Positions 1 to 6,101 of a stretch of 6,229 bases of DNA are shown here, in pieces. The notes beneath the pieces were generated by a model. The model did no database searches. It saw only the letters and a list, made by a program, of their open reading frames with translations, and was not told the DNA's origin. Numbering within the stretch: position 1 is the stretch's first letter; each line of letters starts with the position of its first letter. The translations under genes and the position numbers were made by a program. The stretch covers positions 1,628,657 through 1,634,885 of the forward strand of contig KE356579.1 of the NCBI GenBank assembly GCA_000416085.1. The letters are read 5' to 3'. The DNA is from a halophilic archaeon J07HX64. Its GTDB lineage: Archaea; Halobacteriota; Halobacteria; Halobacteriales; Haloarculaceae.

Positions 1-370
1 CCTGGAGGGCGACTGTGTCGGCGCTCAGCCCCTCGATAATCCCCTGGTCCTCGACGAATCCCACGATCTCGTCGGCGAAGATCGCCACAGAGACGTTCTC
101 GATGAGCGCGACAACCGCGAGCACGCCCGCTATCCACAGTGTCGTTAGTGACTCGACCCCTCCCTGTGAGCTGTTGCTGTCACCGTAGCCACCACGCCCT
201 GGTCGACTCCGTGACTCGTACTCGTCTCCGCGCCGCGGGTTTCGTCCCGTCTCCCGCCGCTGTCTGTCGGTCCCCTCACCCTCTGGCCGGTCCCCGAGTT
301 CCGTACCGCACTCGAAACAGTACGCGTCCTCCGGTTCGACCCGCTCACCACAACGCGGGCAATGGTTCAT
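1..370 (-). CDS. Zinc-ribbon membrane protein, N-terminal part (gene cut by left edge)
   Basis: The minus strand is open from an ATG at 370-368 to the left edge, giving 123 complete codons and no stop, so the C-terminus is missing. Residues 1-25 form a short zinc ribbon with two CxxC pairs (C4/C7 and C18/C21; C-P-R-C-G, then C-F-E-C-G). Residues 26-72 are a polar Arg/Gly/Glu-rich linker, probably disordered. A hydrophobic segment at about 75-90 (W-I-A-G-V-L-A-V-V-A-L-I) looks like a membrane helix, and an amphipathic acidic stretch follows. Small haloarchaeal proteins of the form zinc ribbon, linker, membrane helices are common and mostly uncharacterised, so I assign no function. The start is supported by the cysteine pair directly after it and by a TATA-like element 21-27 nt upstream. 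The gene is transcribed divergently from the kinase-like gene at 467. Confidence 0.82.
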   Translation of the reverse strand, partial: MNHCPRCGERVEPEDAYCFECGTELGDRPEGEGTDRQRRETGRNPRRGDEYESRSRPGRGGYGDSNSSQGGVESLTTLWIAGVLAVVALIENVSVAIFADEIVGFVEDQGIIEGLSADTVALQ

Positions 371-390
371 AAAAGTGAGTTCGGTACGGA

Positions 391-397
391 GATAAAA
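391..397 (-). promoter_or_regulatory. TATA-like box for the zinc-ribbon membrane protein
   Basis: On the minus strand this reads TTTTATC, with its centre about 24 nt before the ATG at 370. That spacing fits a leaderless or near-leaderless haloarchaeal transcript. The assignment rests on position and AT-richness only, as I see no clear BRE upstream. Confidence 0.4.
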
Positions 398-436
398 CAA
401 GCTAACGATAGCCGGGCGACTGTCGACAGCACAGCC

Positions 437-442
437 CTTATC
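437..442 (+). promoter_or_regulatory. TATA-like box for the UPF0200/UPF0201 gene
   Basis: CTTATC is centred about 27 nt before the ATG at 467, where the TATA box of a leaderless archaeal transcript is expected. This supports a start at 467 rather than the in-frame ATG at 362. The motif is short and degenerate and has no obvious BRE, so confidence is modest. Confidence 0.35.
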
Positions 443-466
443 AGAGCCGTGAGCAAAGAACAGGTA

Positions 467-1462
467 ATGAACGAGGCCGAGACAGAGCGAGCGGTTGTCG
501 GTATCGTCGGCCTGCCGGGCAGCGGCAAGAGCGAGGCCGCCACGGTCGCCGAGGAACTCGACGTGCCGGTGGTGACGATGGGCGATGTAATCCGGGCGGC
601 CTGTCGCGAGCGCGACCTGGACCCGGCAACTCACCACGGGCAGGTCGCACAGCAGCTCCGGGCGGAGAACGGTCCGGCTGCCATCGCCGAGGCGTCACTC
701 CCGAGTATCGAGGACGGACTCGCCGACGCGGGGGTGGTTGTCGTGGACGGTATCCGCTCCGAGGTCGAGGTCGAGCGCTTCGAGACCGCCTTCGGGGACG
801 CGTTCACGCTCGTGAGTGTCGAGACACCCTTCGAGACGCGGGCCGAGCGGCTCGACCTGCGCAACCGTGACGCCGACAGCAACGAGGGCGGGGAGTCACT
901 CGCCGAGCGTGACGAGCGCGAGCGCGAGTTCGGGATGGGCGAGGCGATGGACCGTGCCGGACTCACACTCGAGAACACCGGCTCACTCGAGCGCTTCCAC
1001 GACGAGGTCAGGAAACTGCTGCACAGCAAACAATCACCCGAGGAGTCGACAGAGCAGCCGTACACACTCGAAGCCGAGATAACCGCACCCGTGTACGACA
1101 CCGAGCTCACAGAGCGGGTAACCGAGGCGATTACGGGTGTGTTCCCCGACGCTGACACCGAGTTCGAACACGGTGAGCTTCGCGCCACCGTCCACAACCT
1201 CGAACACCTCTCGGAGCTGCTCCACCGGCAGTCTATCCTCGACACTGCCCGGGGTGTGTTTTTCGGCAACCAGCGCGGCGACACGTTCTCGTTCCGGATC
1301 AAAAAGCAGGCTGCCTTTGTCGGTGTGGTCAACTTCGTCGTCGACGACCCGGGTGAACTCGGCGCGATTGCGGTGCGCGTCCGCGTCGAGGAGCCCTCCG
1401 TCGAGGCGGTCATCAACAACGTCGCGCCGCCGACAGAGGACGGCAAACCCGTCGACGTGTGA
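467..1462 (+). CDS. UPF0200/UPF0201 fusion: P-loop nucleotide-kinase-like domain plus RNA-binding-like domain
   Basis: The product has 331 aa. Residues 10-185 are a P-loop kinase-like domain related in sequence to dephospho-CoA and adenylate kinases. The Walker A motif is GLPGSGKS (15-22), a Walker-B-like V-V-V-V-D-G spans 90-95, and an Arg/Asp-rich LID-like stretch lies at 125-155. After a polar linker (187-197), residues 198-331 match the UPF0201 (COG1931) type of small archaeal RNA-binding-like domain, with V-F-P-D-A-D at about 225-230 and F-F-G-N-Q at 265-269. The same order is known in archaea as 'UPF0200/UPF0201 protein'. The exact reaction is unknown. Archaeal dephospho-CoA kinase is, to my knowledge, a different GTP-dependent family (UPF0218/DUF359), so calling this one CoaE would be an over-annotation. 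The frame stays open to an ATG at 362, but that start would overlap the first codon of the divergent gene, and the 35 extra residues lack kinase features. The TATA-like box at 437 also favours 467. Confidence 0.9.
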   Translation: MNEAETERAVVGIVGLPGSGKSEAATVAEELDVPVVTMGDVIRAACRERDLDPATHHGQVAQQLRAENGPAAIAEASLPSIEDGLADAGVVVVDGIRSEVEVERFETAFGDAFTLVSVETPFETRAERLDLRNRDADSNEGGESLAERDEREREFGMGEAMDRAGLTLENTGSLERFHDEVRKLLHSKQSPEESTEQPYTLEAEITAPVYDTELTERVTEAITGVFPDADTEFEHGELRATVHNLEHLSELLHRQSILDTARGVFFGNQRGDTFSFRIKKQAAFVGVVNFVVDDPGELGAIAVRVRVEEPSVEAVINNVAPPTEDGKPVDV

Positions 1463-1515
1463 CCGACGGCAATCCGTAGCAGAACGTTCTACCTGATCAT
1501 AACGCACCGGCACCG

Positions 1516-1556
1516 TTGATATCTTCCCCGCGGCAAAGCGCGAGGAGTCCTCGGGG
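1516..1556. mobile_element. Possible decayed IS200/IS605 (TnpB-type) element end
   Basis: The sequence begins TTGAT (1516-1520), continues ATCTTCCCCGCG, and closes with AAAGCGCGAGGA and TCCTCGG. From memory this resembles the conserved end of haloarchaeal and cyanobacterial IS605/IS1341-type elements, roughly TTGACATCCTCCCCGC, an AAAG loop, then GCGAGGATTCC. The core folds as CCCCGCG (1526-1532) against CGCGAGG (1539-1545), with six of seven pairs and a 6-nt loop. A second perfect dyad, CGAGGA-G-TCCTCG (1541-1553), partly overlaps it. TTGAT/TTGAC is also a known target-site class for this family. No transposase or tnpB frame remains nearby, so this would be a solo remnant. It could instead be a bidirectional terminator between the two convergent genes. 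The similarity is recalled, not computed. Confidence 0.35.
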
Positions 1557-1584
1557 GTTCGGCTACCGACCCACGCCGGTACGT

Positions 1585-2232
1585 TTAGATTCCGAGTCGC
1601 TTTAGAACGTACGTTGTCGCCGCGCCGGAGACGGCGACACCTGTGCTGAATGCGAACAGCGGTCCGAAGGCCGTACCACCGCCGCCACCGCCACTGTCGA
1701 AGCTGAGAGCCGAAAACACAACCATGATGATCAGCATCACGAGGAAGCCGACAAAGGCTCCGACACCGCTGACCAGCACCGACTCCCCGTCGCTGGCGGT
1801 CAGACGGAGCCCGGTCAGAACCCCGGTGACCATGCTGATGACCGGGGCGGAGAGGACGGCGACGAGGATCGCACCCGCACCGAACAGTTCACTCCCAAGC
1901 CCACCGGTTGCGGCGGAGAGTAACATCAGTCCGACGCCGTAGCCCAGTCCGACCGCACCGAACGTCCCGACGATGTACAGCAGGAACCGCTTTCCCGACT
2001 CCGTGCCGAGGATGTCGGTGACCGACGCGTCTGCACCCTGCCGTCTCCCCGCCGGCTGTCGGCCTCCCCGTCGCTGTGACTGTCCACGGGCCGAATCGGC
2101 CTGGGTCTGTGCCTGTGGGCGGGCGGGCCCGCTCTGCCCCCGCTCTGTGGGCGGGTTTCGCCCCGACTGGTCGTACCCCGACTGGGGCTGGTTTGTTTGC
2201 TGTTCACGCCTATCTGGTCCGTCATCCGGCAT
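1585..2232 (-). CDS. Hypothetical four-helix membrane protein with disordered Gln/Arg/Pro-rich N-terminus
   Basis: The product has 215 aa from the ATG at 2232. Residues 1-70 are very polar (Q, R, P, G, S) and repeat-like (QSG, Q-T-Q, RR-G-G-R), so probably disordered and cytoplasmic. Four hydrophobic segments follow, at about 83-106, 116-141, 152-176 and 189-209. Helices 3 and 4 are separated by a run of six glycines (181-186), and the protein ends K-R-L-G-I. I recognise no catalytic motif or named family. The layout resembles many uncharacterised haloarchaeal membrane proteins. An in-frame ATG at 2259 would add nine residues (S-V-R-I-T-H-K-R after Met). I prefer 2232 because the following M-P-D-D-G is a typical acidic haloarchaeal start, and because the extension would place the dyad at 2238-2254 inside coding sequence. 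This is not decisive. The gene converges on the UPF0200/UPF0201 gene. Confidence 0.8.
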   Translation of the reverse strand: MPDDGPDRREQQTNQPQSGYDQSGRNPPTERGQSGPARPQAQTQADSARGQSQRRGGRQPAGRRQGADASVTDILGTESGKRFLLYIVGTFGAVGLGYGVGLMLLSAATGGLGSELFGAGAILVAVLSAPVISMVTGVLTGLRLTASDGESVLVSGVGAFVGFLVMLIIMVVFSALSFDSGGGGGGTAFGPLFAFSTGVAVSGAATTYVLKRLGI

Positions 2233-2237
2233 ACGTT

Positions 2238-2254
2238 TGTGAGTGATTCTCACA
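2238..2254. promoter_or_regulatory. Perfect dyad TGTGAG-N5-CTCACA at the gene start
   Basis: TGTGAG (2238-2243) and CTCACA (2249-2254) are perfect inverted 6-bp arms around a 5-bp spacer. The dyad ends 5 nt before the ATG at 2232 and lies downstream of the likely transcription start, so it would be in the 5' leader. It could be a repressor operator or an RNA hairpin affecting translation initiation. If translation starts at 2259, it lies within the first codons instead. Confidence 0.4.
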
Positions 2255-2299
2255 GACATAACTCTACCGGTCGCGGAGCTGTTCGACTCTGTGTGTGGT

Positions 2300-2307
2300 T
2301 TTTATAC
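2300..2307 (-). promoter_or_regulatory. TATA box for the four-helix membrane protein gene
   Basis: The minus strand reads GTATAAAA, the most canonical TATA box in the window. Transcription would start near 2275-2278, leaving a leader of about 45 nt to the ATG at 2232, or about 18 nt to the ATG at 2259. On the plus strand the same bases read TTTTATAC, but no plus-strand gene follows. Confidence 0.5.
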
Positions 2308-2403
2308 TCTGCCGGTGTCGTCTGTTATCGGCGTTTACTTCTCGGGTGCGGGAACAACTCGTCTACAGGCCGGGAGGGTCGCATCACAGACTCTCAGTCA
2401 AGG

Positions 2404-2439
2404 TGTCGGCAGAGATACTGCTCGTCGCAGTCCCCGACA
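2404..2439 (-). terminator. Nested stem-loop downstream of srp54, possible terminator or 3' UTR structure
   Basis: An outer stem, TGTCGG (2404-2409) with CCGACA (2434-2439), encloses an inner perfect hairpin, ACTGC (2417-2421) with GCAGT (2427-2431) and loop TCGTC. It starts 34 nt after the srp54 stop codon in the direction of transcription. Only a CCTTG follows on the minus strand and there is no real U-tract, so it may be a 3' UTR structure rather than an archaeal terminator. The rest of the 2260-2472 spacer shows nothing I can call apart from the promoter at 2300-2307. Confidence 0.3.
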
Positions 2440-2472
2440 GGAATCGGTTCCAGGGTCCGGGTGTCACCGTGT

Positions 2473-3885
2473 TCACCCGAACGGGTTGTTGCCGCCATCG
2501 CCGCCCATGCCGCCCATACCGCCACCGCCAGGTCCGCCCTGCTGTTGCATCTGCTGCATCATCCGCTCCATGTCGCCCTCACCCATCCCCTGGAACTGTT
2601 TGATAGCCCGTTCCATCATGCGGTGCTGTTCGAGGAGCTCCCGGATCTGTTCCTTTTGTTTGCCCGAACCGCGGGAGATACGCCTGAGCCGGTCGGCACC
2701 GATGACACGCGGGTTCACGAGCTCCTCCTCGGTCATCGAGTCCATTATAACGTCGTAGTGGCGCATCCGCTCCTGGGTCATGTCCATCGCGTCGTCGGGG
2801 AGCTGGTCCATCAGCCCGCCACCCAGGCCGGGTATCATATCCATCACCTGTCCGAGCGGTCCCATCCGGTTCATCGCGTCCATCTGTCGTTGCATATCCT
2901 TGAGAGTGAAATCACCCTCCAGCATATCCTCGGGGTCCCAGTCCTCGTCGCCCTCCTCCTGGGTTTCCTCCATGGCGCGCTCGACCCGTTCTGCGAGCTG
3001 TTCGAGGTCGCCCATCCCGAGTAGCCGGGAGACGAAACTCGACGGCTCGAACCGCTCGATATCCTTCACGGTCTCCCCGGTCCCCAGGAAGGCGATCGTG
3101 GAATCGGTCTGGTCGACCGCGGCGAGTGCCCCACCACCCTTCGCGGTCCCGTCGAGCTTGGTGATAACGACACCGTCGATACCGATAGCCTCCTCGAACT
3201 CCTGGGCCTGTTCTTTCGCACTCTGGCCCATCGCGGCGTCGAGCACCAGCAGGTTCCGGTCGGGACCGGCCGCGCCTTCGATGCGCTCTATCTGCTCGAT
3301 CAGCTCCTCGTTGAGACCGTCCCGACCGGCGGTGTCGACAATCTGGACGTCCGCGTCGGCGGTTTCGAGGAGTCCAGTCTCGGCGATGGCGACAGGGTCG
3401 TTCTCGTCGGGGTCGCCGTAGAACTCGACCTCGGCGTTGTCTGCCATCTGTTTGGACTGGTCGTACGCGCCCGGCCGGTCGGTGTCGGTCTGGATGATCG
3501 CCGGCCGGAGCCCCTTCTTCGAGAACCACCAGGCCATCTTCGCCGCGGTGGTGGTCTTTCCCGACCCGTACAGCCCCGCGAGCAGGATTGTCTGACTCTC
3601 CAGGGGCAGGTCCGTCGACTCACCGAGCAACTCGACCAGTTCCTCGTAGACGATGCGCAGCACCCAGTCACGGGCCGACGTGCCCGACGGTGGCTCCTCC
3701 TCCAGCGCACGGGTCTCGATGCTGTCCGAGAGCTCCTGTACGAGCGCGATATCGACGTCAGCCTGAATCAGCGAACGCTGAATCTCCTTTACGATACCCT
3801 CGACATCCTCCCTGTCGAGGCGTGATTTCCCCCGGAGGTCGTTCAGGGTGCTCCTGAGCGAACTGCCGAGATTGTCCAGTACCAT
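2473..3885 (-). CDS. srp54: Signal recognition particle GTPase SRP54
   Basis: SRP54 (Ffh in bacteria) binds signal sequences emerging from the ribosome, together with 7S RNA and SRP19, and delivers the complex to the receptor FtsY by reciprocal GTP hydrolysis. The protein has 470 aa, normal for haloarchaeal SRP54. The N domain is residues 1-90. The G domain follows, with the P-loop [10 protein letters not shown] (104-113), the G2-like D-T-D-R-P-G-A (134-140), D-T-A-G-R (184-188), T-K-L-D-G (242-246) and G-T-G-E (268-271). The Met-rich M domain runs from about 325 and includes M-G-P-L-G-Q-V (341-347) and the SRP-RNA-binding R-R-I-S-R-G-S-G (401-408). A flexible Met/Gln/Gly tail covers 434-470. 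A negatively charged Glu/Asp linker (307-325) and an Asp where many homologues have an aromatic in D-T-[Y/F]-R fit a salt-in cytoplasm. The start at 3885 has a well-placed TATA box and BRE. The gene appears monocistronic. Confidence 0.97.
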   Translation of the reverse strand: MVLDNLGSSLRSTLNDLRGKSRLDREDVEGIVKEIQRSLIQADVDIALVQELSDSIETRALEEEPPSGTSARDWVLRIVYEELVELLGESTDLPLESQTILLAGLYGSGKTTTAAKMAWWFSKKGLRPAIIQTDTDRPGAYDQSKQMADNAEVEFYGDPDENDPVAIAETGLLETADADVQIVDTAGRDGLNEELIEQIERIEGAAGPDRNLLVLDAAMGQSAKEQAQEFEEAIGIDGVVITKLDGTAKGGGALAAVDQTDSTIAFLGTGETVKDIERFEPSSFVSRLLGMGDLEQLAERVERAMEETQEEGDEDWDPEDMLEGDFTLKDMQRQMDAMNRMGPLGQVMDMIPGLGGGLMDQLPDDAMDMTQERMRHYDVIMDSMTEEELVNPRVIGADRLRRISRGSGKQKEQIRELLEQHRMMERAIKQFQGMGEGDMERMMQQMQQQGGPGGGGMGGMGGDGGNNPFG

Positions 3886-3910
3886 TGTTCGCCGCTACGC
3901 GGCCGGGCCT

Positions 3911-3924
3911 GTAAAGCCTTTTCT
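3911..3924 (-). promoter_or_regulatory. srp54 promoter: BRE plus TATA box, leaderless spacing
   Basis: On the minus strand this reads AGAAAAGG (BRE-like, 3924-3917) followed by CTTTAC (TATA-like, 3916-3911). The TATA centre is 28 nt before the ATG at 3885, which is the geometry of a leaderless haloarchaeal promoter. It is the best-formed promoter in the window. Confidence 0.6.
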
Positions 3925-3968
3925 GATGACGAACAGATGTGACCCGTTCACACGCCCGGTCGCGTGTT

Positions 3969-4076
3969 CTCGTAGTGGGCACAAATCTCGCAGCCAACAT
4001 GAATCTCGTAGCGGGCACGAATCTCGCAACCGGCACGAATCTCGCAGCGGACACAAATCTCGTGGCCGAGGACGAA
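3969..4076. repeat. Tandem array of an 18-bp repeat, five good copies and one degenerate copy
   Basis: Units start at 3969, 3987, 4005, 4023, 4041 and, degenerate, 4059. The plus-strand consensus is CTCGYAGCGGGCACRAAT. The flanks CTCG and AAT are invariant in the first five units, and differences fall mainly in the middle. Copies are head to tail with no spacers. The array lies about 45 bp upstream of the srp54 BRE and about 105 bp beyond the antiporter stop codon. The period is a multiple of three, so both strands stay open through it (L-[AV]-[AT]-G-T-N on plus, R-F-V-P-x-[AT] on minus). However, changes fall at all codon positions and neither frame joins a recognisable gene, so I read it as non-coding. 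Confidence 0.85.
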
Positions 4077-4090
4077 CTGTCTCGTGTCAA

Positions 4091-4107
4091 ACTCCCGGTC
4101 TGGGAGT
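4091..4107 (-). terminator. Hairpin ACTCCC-N5-GGGAGT, candidate antiporter terminator
   Basis: Perfect 6-bp arms (4091-4096 and 4102-4107) flank a 5-nt loop. On the minus strand the second arm runs into GGGAGTTTG, a short T run. It sits 74 nt beyond the antiporter stop codon and just before the 18-bp repeats. The T run is short, so the terminator role is an inference. Confidence 0.35.
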
Positions 4108-4181
4108 GTCGATTCAGCCCCGCGGACGGCGCGTCAGGCGGAGATACCCTCCCTTGGACCCACCCGACAGGTTCGGTTGCG

Positions 4182-6101
4182 TCAGTCGTAGGGGTGGAAC
4201 CGTTTCATCGCCTGCCGAACGGCATCGATATCACCGACGAAGGTGACGTTGTCACCCTCGTTGAGGACAGTGTCCCCGTCGGGGACACGCGTCTTGCCGC
4301 CGTTGCTGACGACAGCAATGATACAGCCGCTGGGTATCTCCGTGTTCACCTCCTTTATCGATCTGCCGGTAAACTTCTCCGCCGTGAGTTCGACCTCCTG
4401 GACGTCGTGCCCCTCGCCCATCTCGTTCATCCAGTGGGTCAGCGCAGGCCGCTCTATCTCGTCGTCGATGGCGGTAGCGGTTGCGTTTGTCGAGTCGATC
4501 GCCGTGACGTCTATCGAGTCGAATGCGCTGACGTTCGACGGGTCGTTGACCCGGGCGTAGAGTGTCTCTATGTCGAACTTCGTCTTGGCGGTCTGACAGA
4601 CGAGCAGGTTGACGTCGTCGTCACCGGTTGCCGCGATGACGCGCCCTGCCTCGCCGATGCCGGCACTCCTCAGAGCGCTCATCTCACTGCCGTCCCCTTC
4701 GTGGACGGTCAATCCCTGCGAGCGCGCCTCTTCGGCCGGTTCGTCGTCGTCCTCGACGAGGACAACGAACTCGCCTCTATCCTCCAGTCGTTTCGCGAGC
4801 GCCCGGCCGACCCGGCCGCTCCCGATGATGATAGTCCTCATTGGTGAGATCTTGAGTGCGTCTGCGATCTGTCTTGCGAACCCTGCCTGTGTTGCGACCG
4901 TCGCGAGGATGACCGCGAACACCGCCGCCTGCAACACGCCTGCCCCGTCGACCCCCTCTGCCTGCATCTTGGCCGCGAACAGTGTCGCCACGCTTGCGGG
5001 GATGATCCCACGGGGACCGACACCGGCGATAAACGTCCGCTCGCGCCACGTGAACTGCTTCGCCCGGGCTGTCGAGAGGAGCACCAGCAGCGGCCGAAAG
5101 ACGAGGATAGCCGCAAGCGCCAGCAACAGCGCATCGGGACCGAGGTTTCTGATTGCCTCGAGGTCCATCAGCGCGGCGATGGCGACGAACACGAAGGCAA
5201 GCACGACGAGTGTCGCGTTGCGCGCGAACTCCTCGACCTCGTGGCGGTGGTCTATGTCCAGATTGCCCAGCGCGATACCGGCGGTTGCTGCCGCCATTAT
5301 TCCGGCTTCGGCGGTGACGGTGCTGGCAACGGCATACCCCCCGACCGCCCCGGCGAGCGCGAGGAACTGGTTTCCCCGCACCTCGTCACCGGGTGTGACC
5401 TCTGTCTGGATCAGCACGTAGACGACACCCGTCGTCACCAGACCCACAGCGAGACCGACACTCAGTTTCTCGGCGAAGATGAACAGCGACTCCATCAGCG
5501 GGTCGTCGTGCAGGACCATCGTCTCGAAGATAACAGCGGCCGCAACCGCCGCGGTCACGTCGTTTATGATACCCTCGGTCTCCATCGCCGAGGCCACGTG
5601 TTCTCTGACCCGGACGACCTCCAGAATCGGCGTGACGACTGTCGGCCCGGTCGCCACCAGCAGCGCCCCGACGACGAGCGAGAGGTTCCAGTCGGCCCCG
5701 ATCAGGTAGTGAGTCGCGGCCGTCATTCCGACAAACATGATAACTGCGCCAACTGTCACCAGCCGCCAGGCTACCGACCCTGCCTCGCGGACCCGGTCGA
5801 ACCGGAGTGCGTACGCCCCGTCGAAGACGATGATGGCCACACCGATACCCACAATCGGCTGCAGTCGCTCCACACCGCCGAAGGTTTCCAGCGTGACGAA
5901 CTCGAGCACTGGCCCCAGCAGGATACCGAGCACCAGATAGAACACCACACTCGGAATCTGGAGTCGTCGTGCCATCAACTGAACTCCGAGCCCCAGTACG
6001 AGTATCGAGGCTACAGCGAGCAACAGGCTCTCTGGTGTCTCTACCACCGATTCGCTCCCCGCGGAGAGGACACCGCCGAGTGCAGGTACAGGGTGTAGCA
6101 T
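4182..6101 (-). CDS. CPA1 (NhaP-type) cation/proton antiporter with C-terminal RCK/TrkA module
   Basis: The protein exchanges cytoplasmic Na+ or K+ for protons across the membrane; the ion cannot be told from sequence. It has 639 aa from the ATG at 6101. Residues 24-408 hold about 13 hydrophobic helices of the CPA1 fold. Helix 3 has V-F-D-G-A (92-96), helix 4 has A-T-G-P-T-V-V (150-156), helix 5 has E-G-I-I-N-D (176-181) with the ion-binding N180-D181, and a late helix has G-P-R-G (362-365), whose Arg is conserved in NhaP proteins. Next comes an RCK_N (TrkA-N) Rossmann domain, about 420-540, with GSGRVG (427-432), an acidic E-D-D after the second strand (450-452) and T-G-D-D-D-V-N (492-498). 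An RCK_C domain fills 566-639. RCK domains bind nucleotides or nucleotide second messengers and gate the transporter. A GTG at 6113 would add four residues. The gene is probably monocistronic. Confidence 0.93.
   Translation of the reverse strand: MLHPVPALGGVLSAGSESVVETPESLLLAVASILVLGLGVQLMARRLQIPSVVFYLVLGILLGPVLEFVTLETFGGVERLQPIVGIGVAIIVFDGAYALRFDRVREAGSVAWRLVTVGAVIMFVGMTAATHYLIGADWNLSLVVGALLVATGPTVVTPILEVVRVREHVASAMETEGIINDVTAAVAAAVIFETMVLHDDPLMESLFIFAEKLSVGLAVGLVTTGVVYVLIQTEVTPGDEVRGNQFLALAGAVGGYAVASTVTAEAGIMAAATAGIALGNLDIDHRHEVEEFARNATLVVLAFVFVAIAALMDLEAIRNLGPDALLLALAAILVFRPLLVLLSTARAKQFTWRERTFIAGVGPRGIIPASVATLFAAKMQAEGVDGAGVLQAAVFAVILATVATQAGFARQIADALKISPMRTIIIGSGRVGRALAKRLEDRGEFVVLVEDDDEPAEEARSQGLTVHEGDGSEMSALRSAGIGEAGRVIAATGDDDVNLLVCQTAKTKFDIETLYARVNDPSNVSAFDSIDVTAIDSTNATATAIDDEIERPALTHWMNEMGEGHDVQEVELTAEKFTGRSIKEVNTEIPSGCIIAVVSNGGKTRVPDGDTVLNEGDNVTFVGDIDAVRQAMKRFHPYD

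Noticed and set aside
362..466. A 35-residue N-terminal extension of the kinase-like protein
   Set aside because: It would overlap the first codon of the divergent gene and bury both promoters, and kinases of this family begin shortly before the P-loop, as the ATG at 467 does.
631..1446. A 271-codon minus-strand frame opposite the UPF0200/UPF0201 gene
   Set aside because: It is Ser/Arg/Thr-rich with no domain signal, while the plus strand has an intact P-loop and the full two-domain family.
2238..2254. CRP-type operator (TGTGA...TCACA)
   Set aside because: The arms look alike, but the spacing is 7 rather than 6 and haloarchaea are not known to use CRP. I treat it only as an unassigned dyad.
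2260..2472. tRNA or other stable RNA gene in the spacer before srp54
   Set aside because: I found no cloverleaf, T-loop GGTTCRANTCC or acceptor stem on either strand, only the promoter and the short nested stem-loop.
2197..3024. A 275-codon plus-strand frame, His/Leu-rich
   Set aside because: It is antisense to the SRP54 M domain. Long antisense frames are normal in high-GC haloarchaeal DNA, and its composition is not that of a haloarchaeal protein.
3969..4076. CRISPR array
   Set aside because: Copies are 18 bp, directly adjacent and without unique spacers, and no cas genes are present.
3939..4847. A 302-codon plus-strand frame that reads through the 18-bp repeats as hexapeptides
   Set aside because: Most of it is antisense to the RCK domains of the antiporter, whose minus-strand frame has clear motifs. 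The repeats stay open only because 18 is a multiple of three, and substitutions fall at all codon positions.
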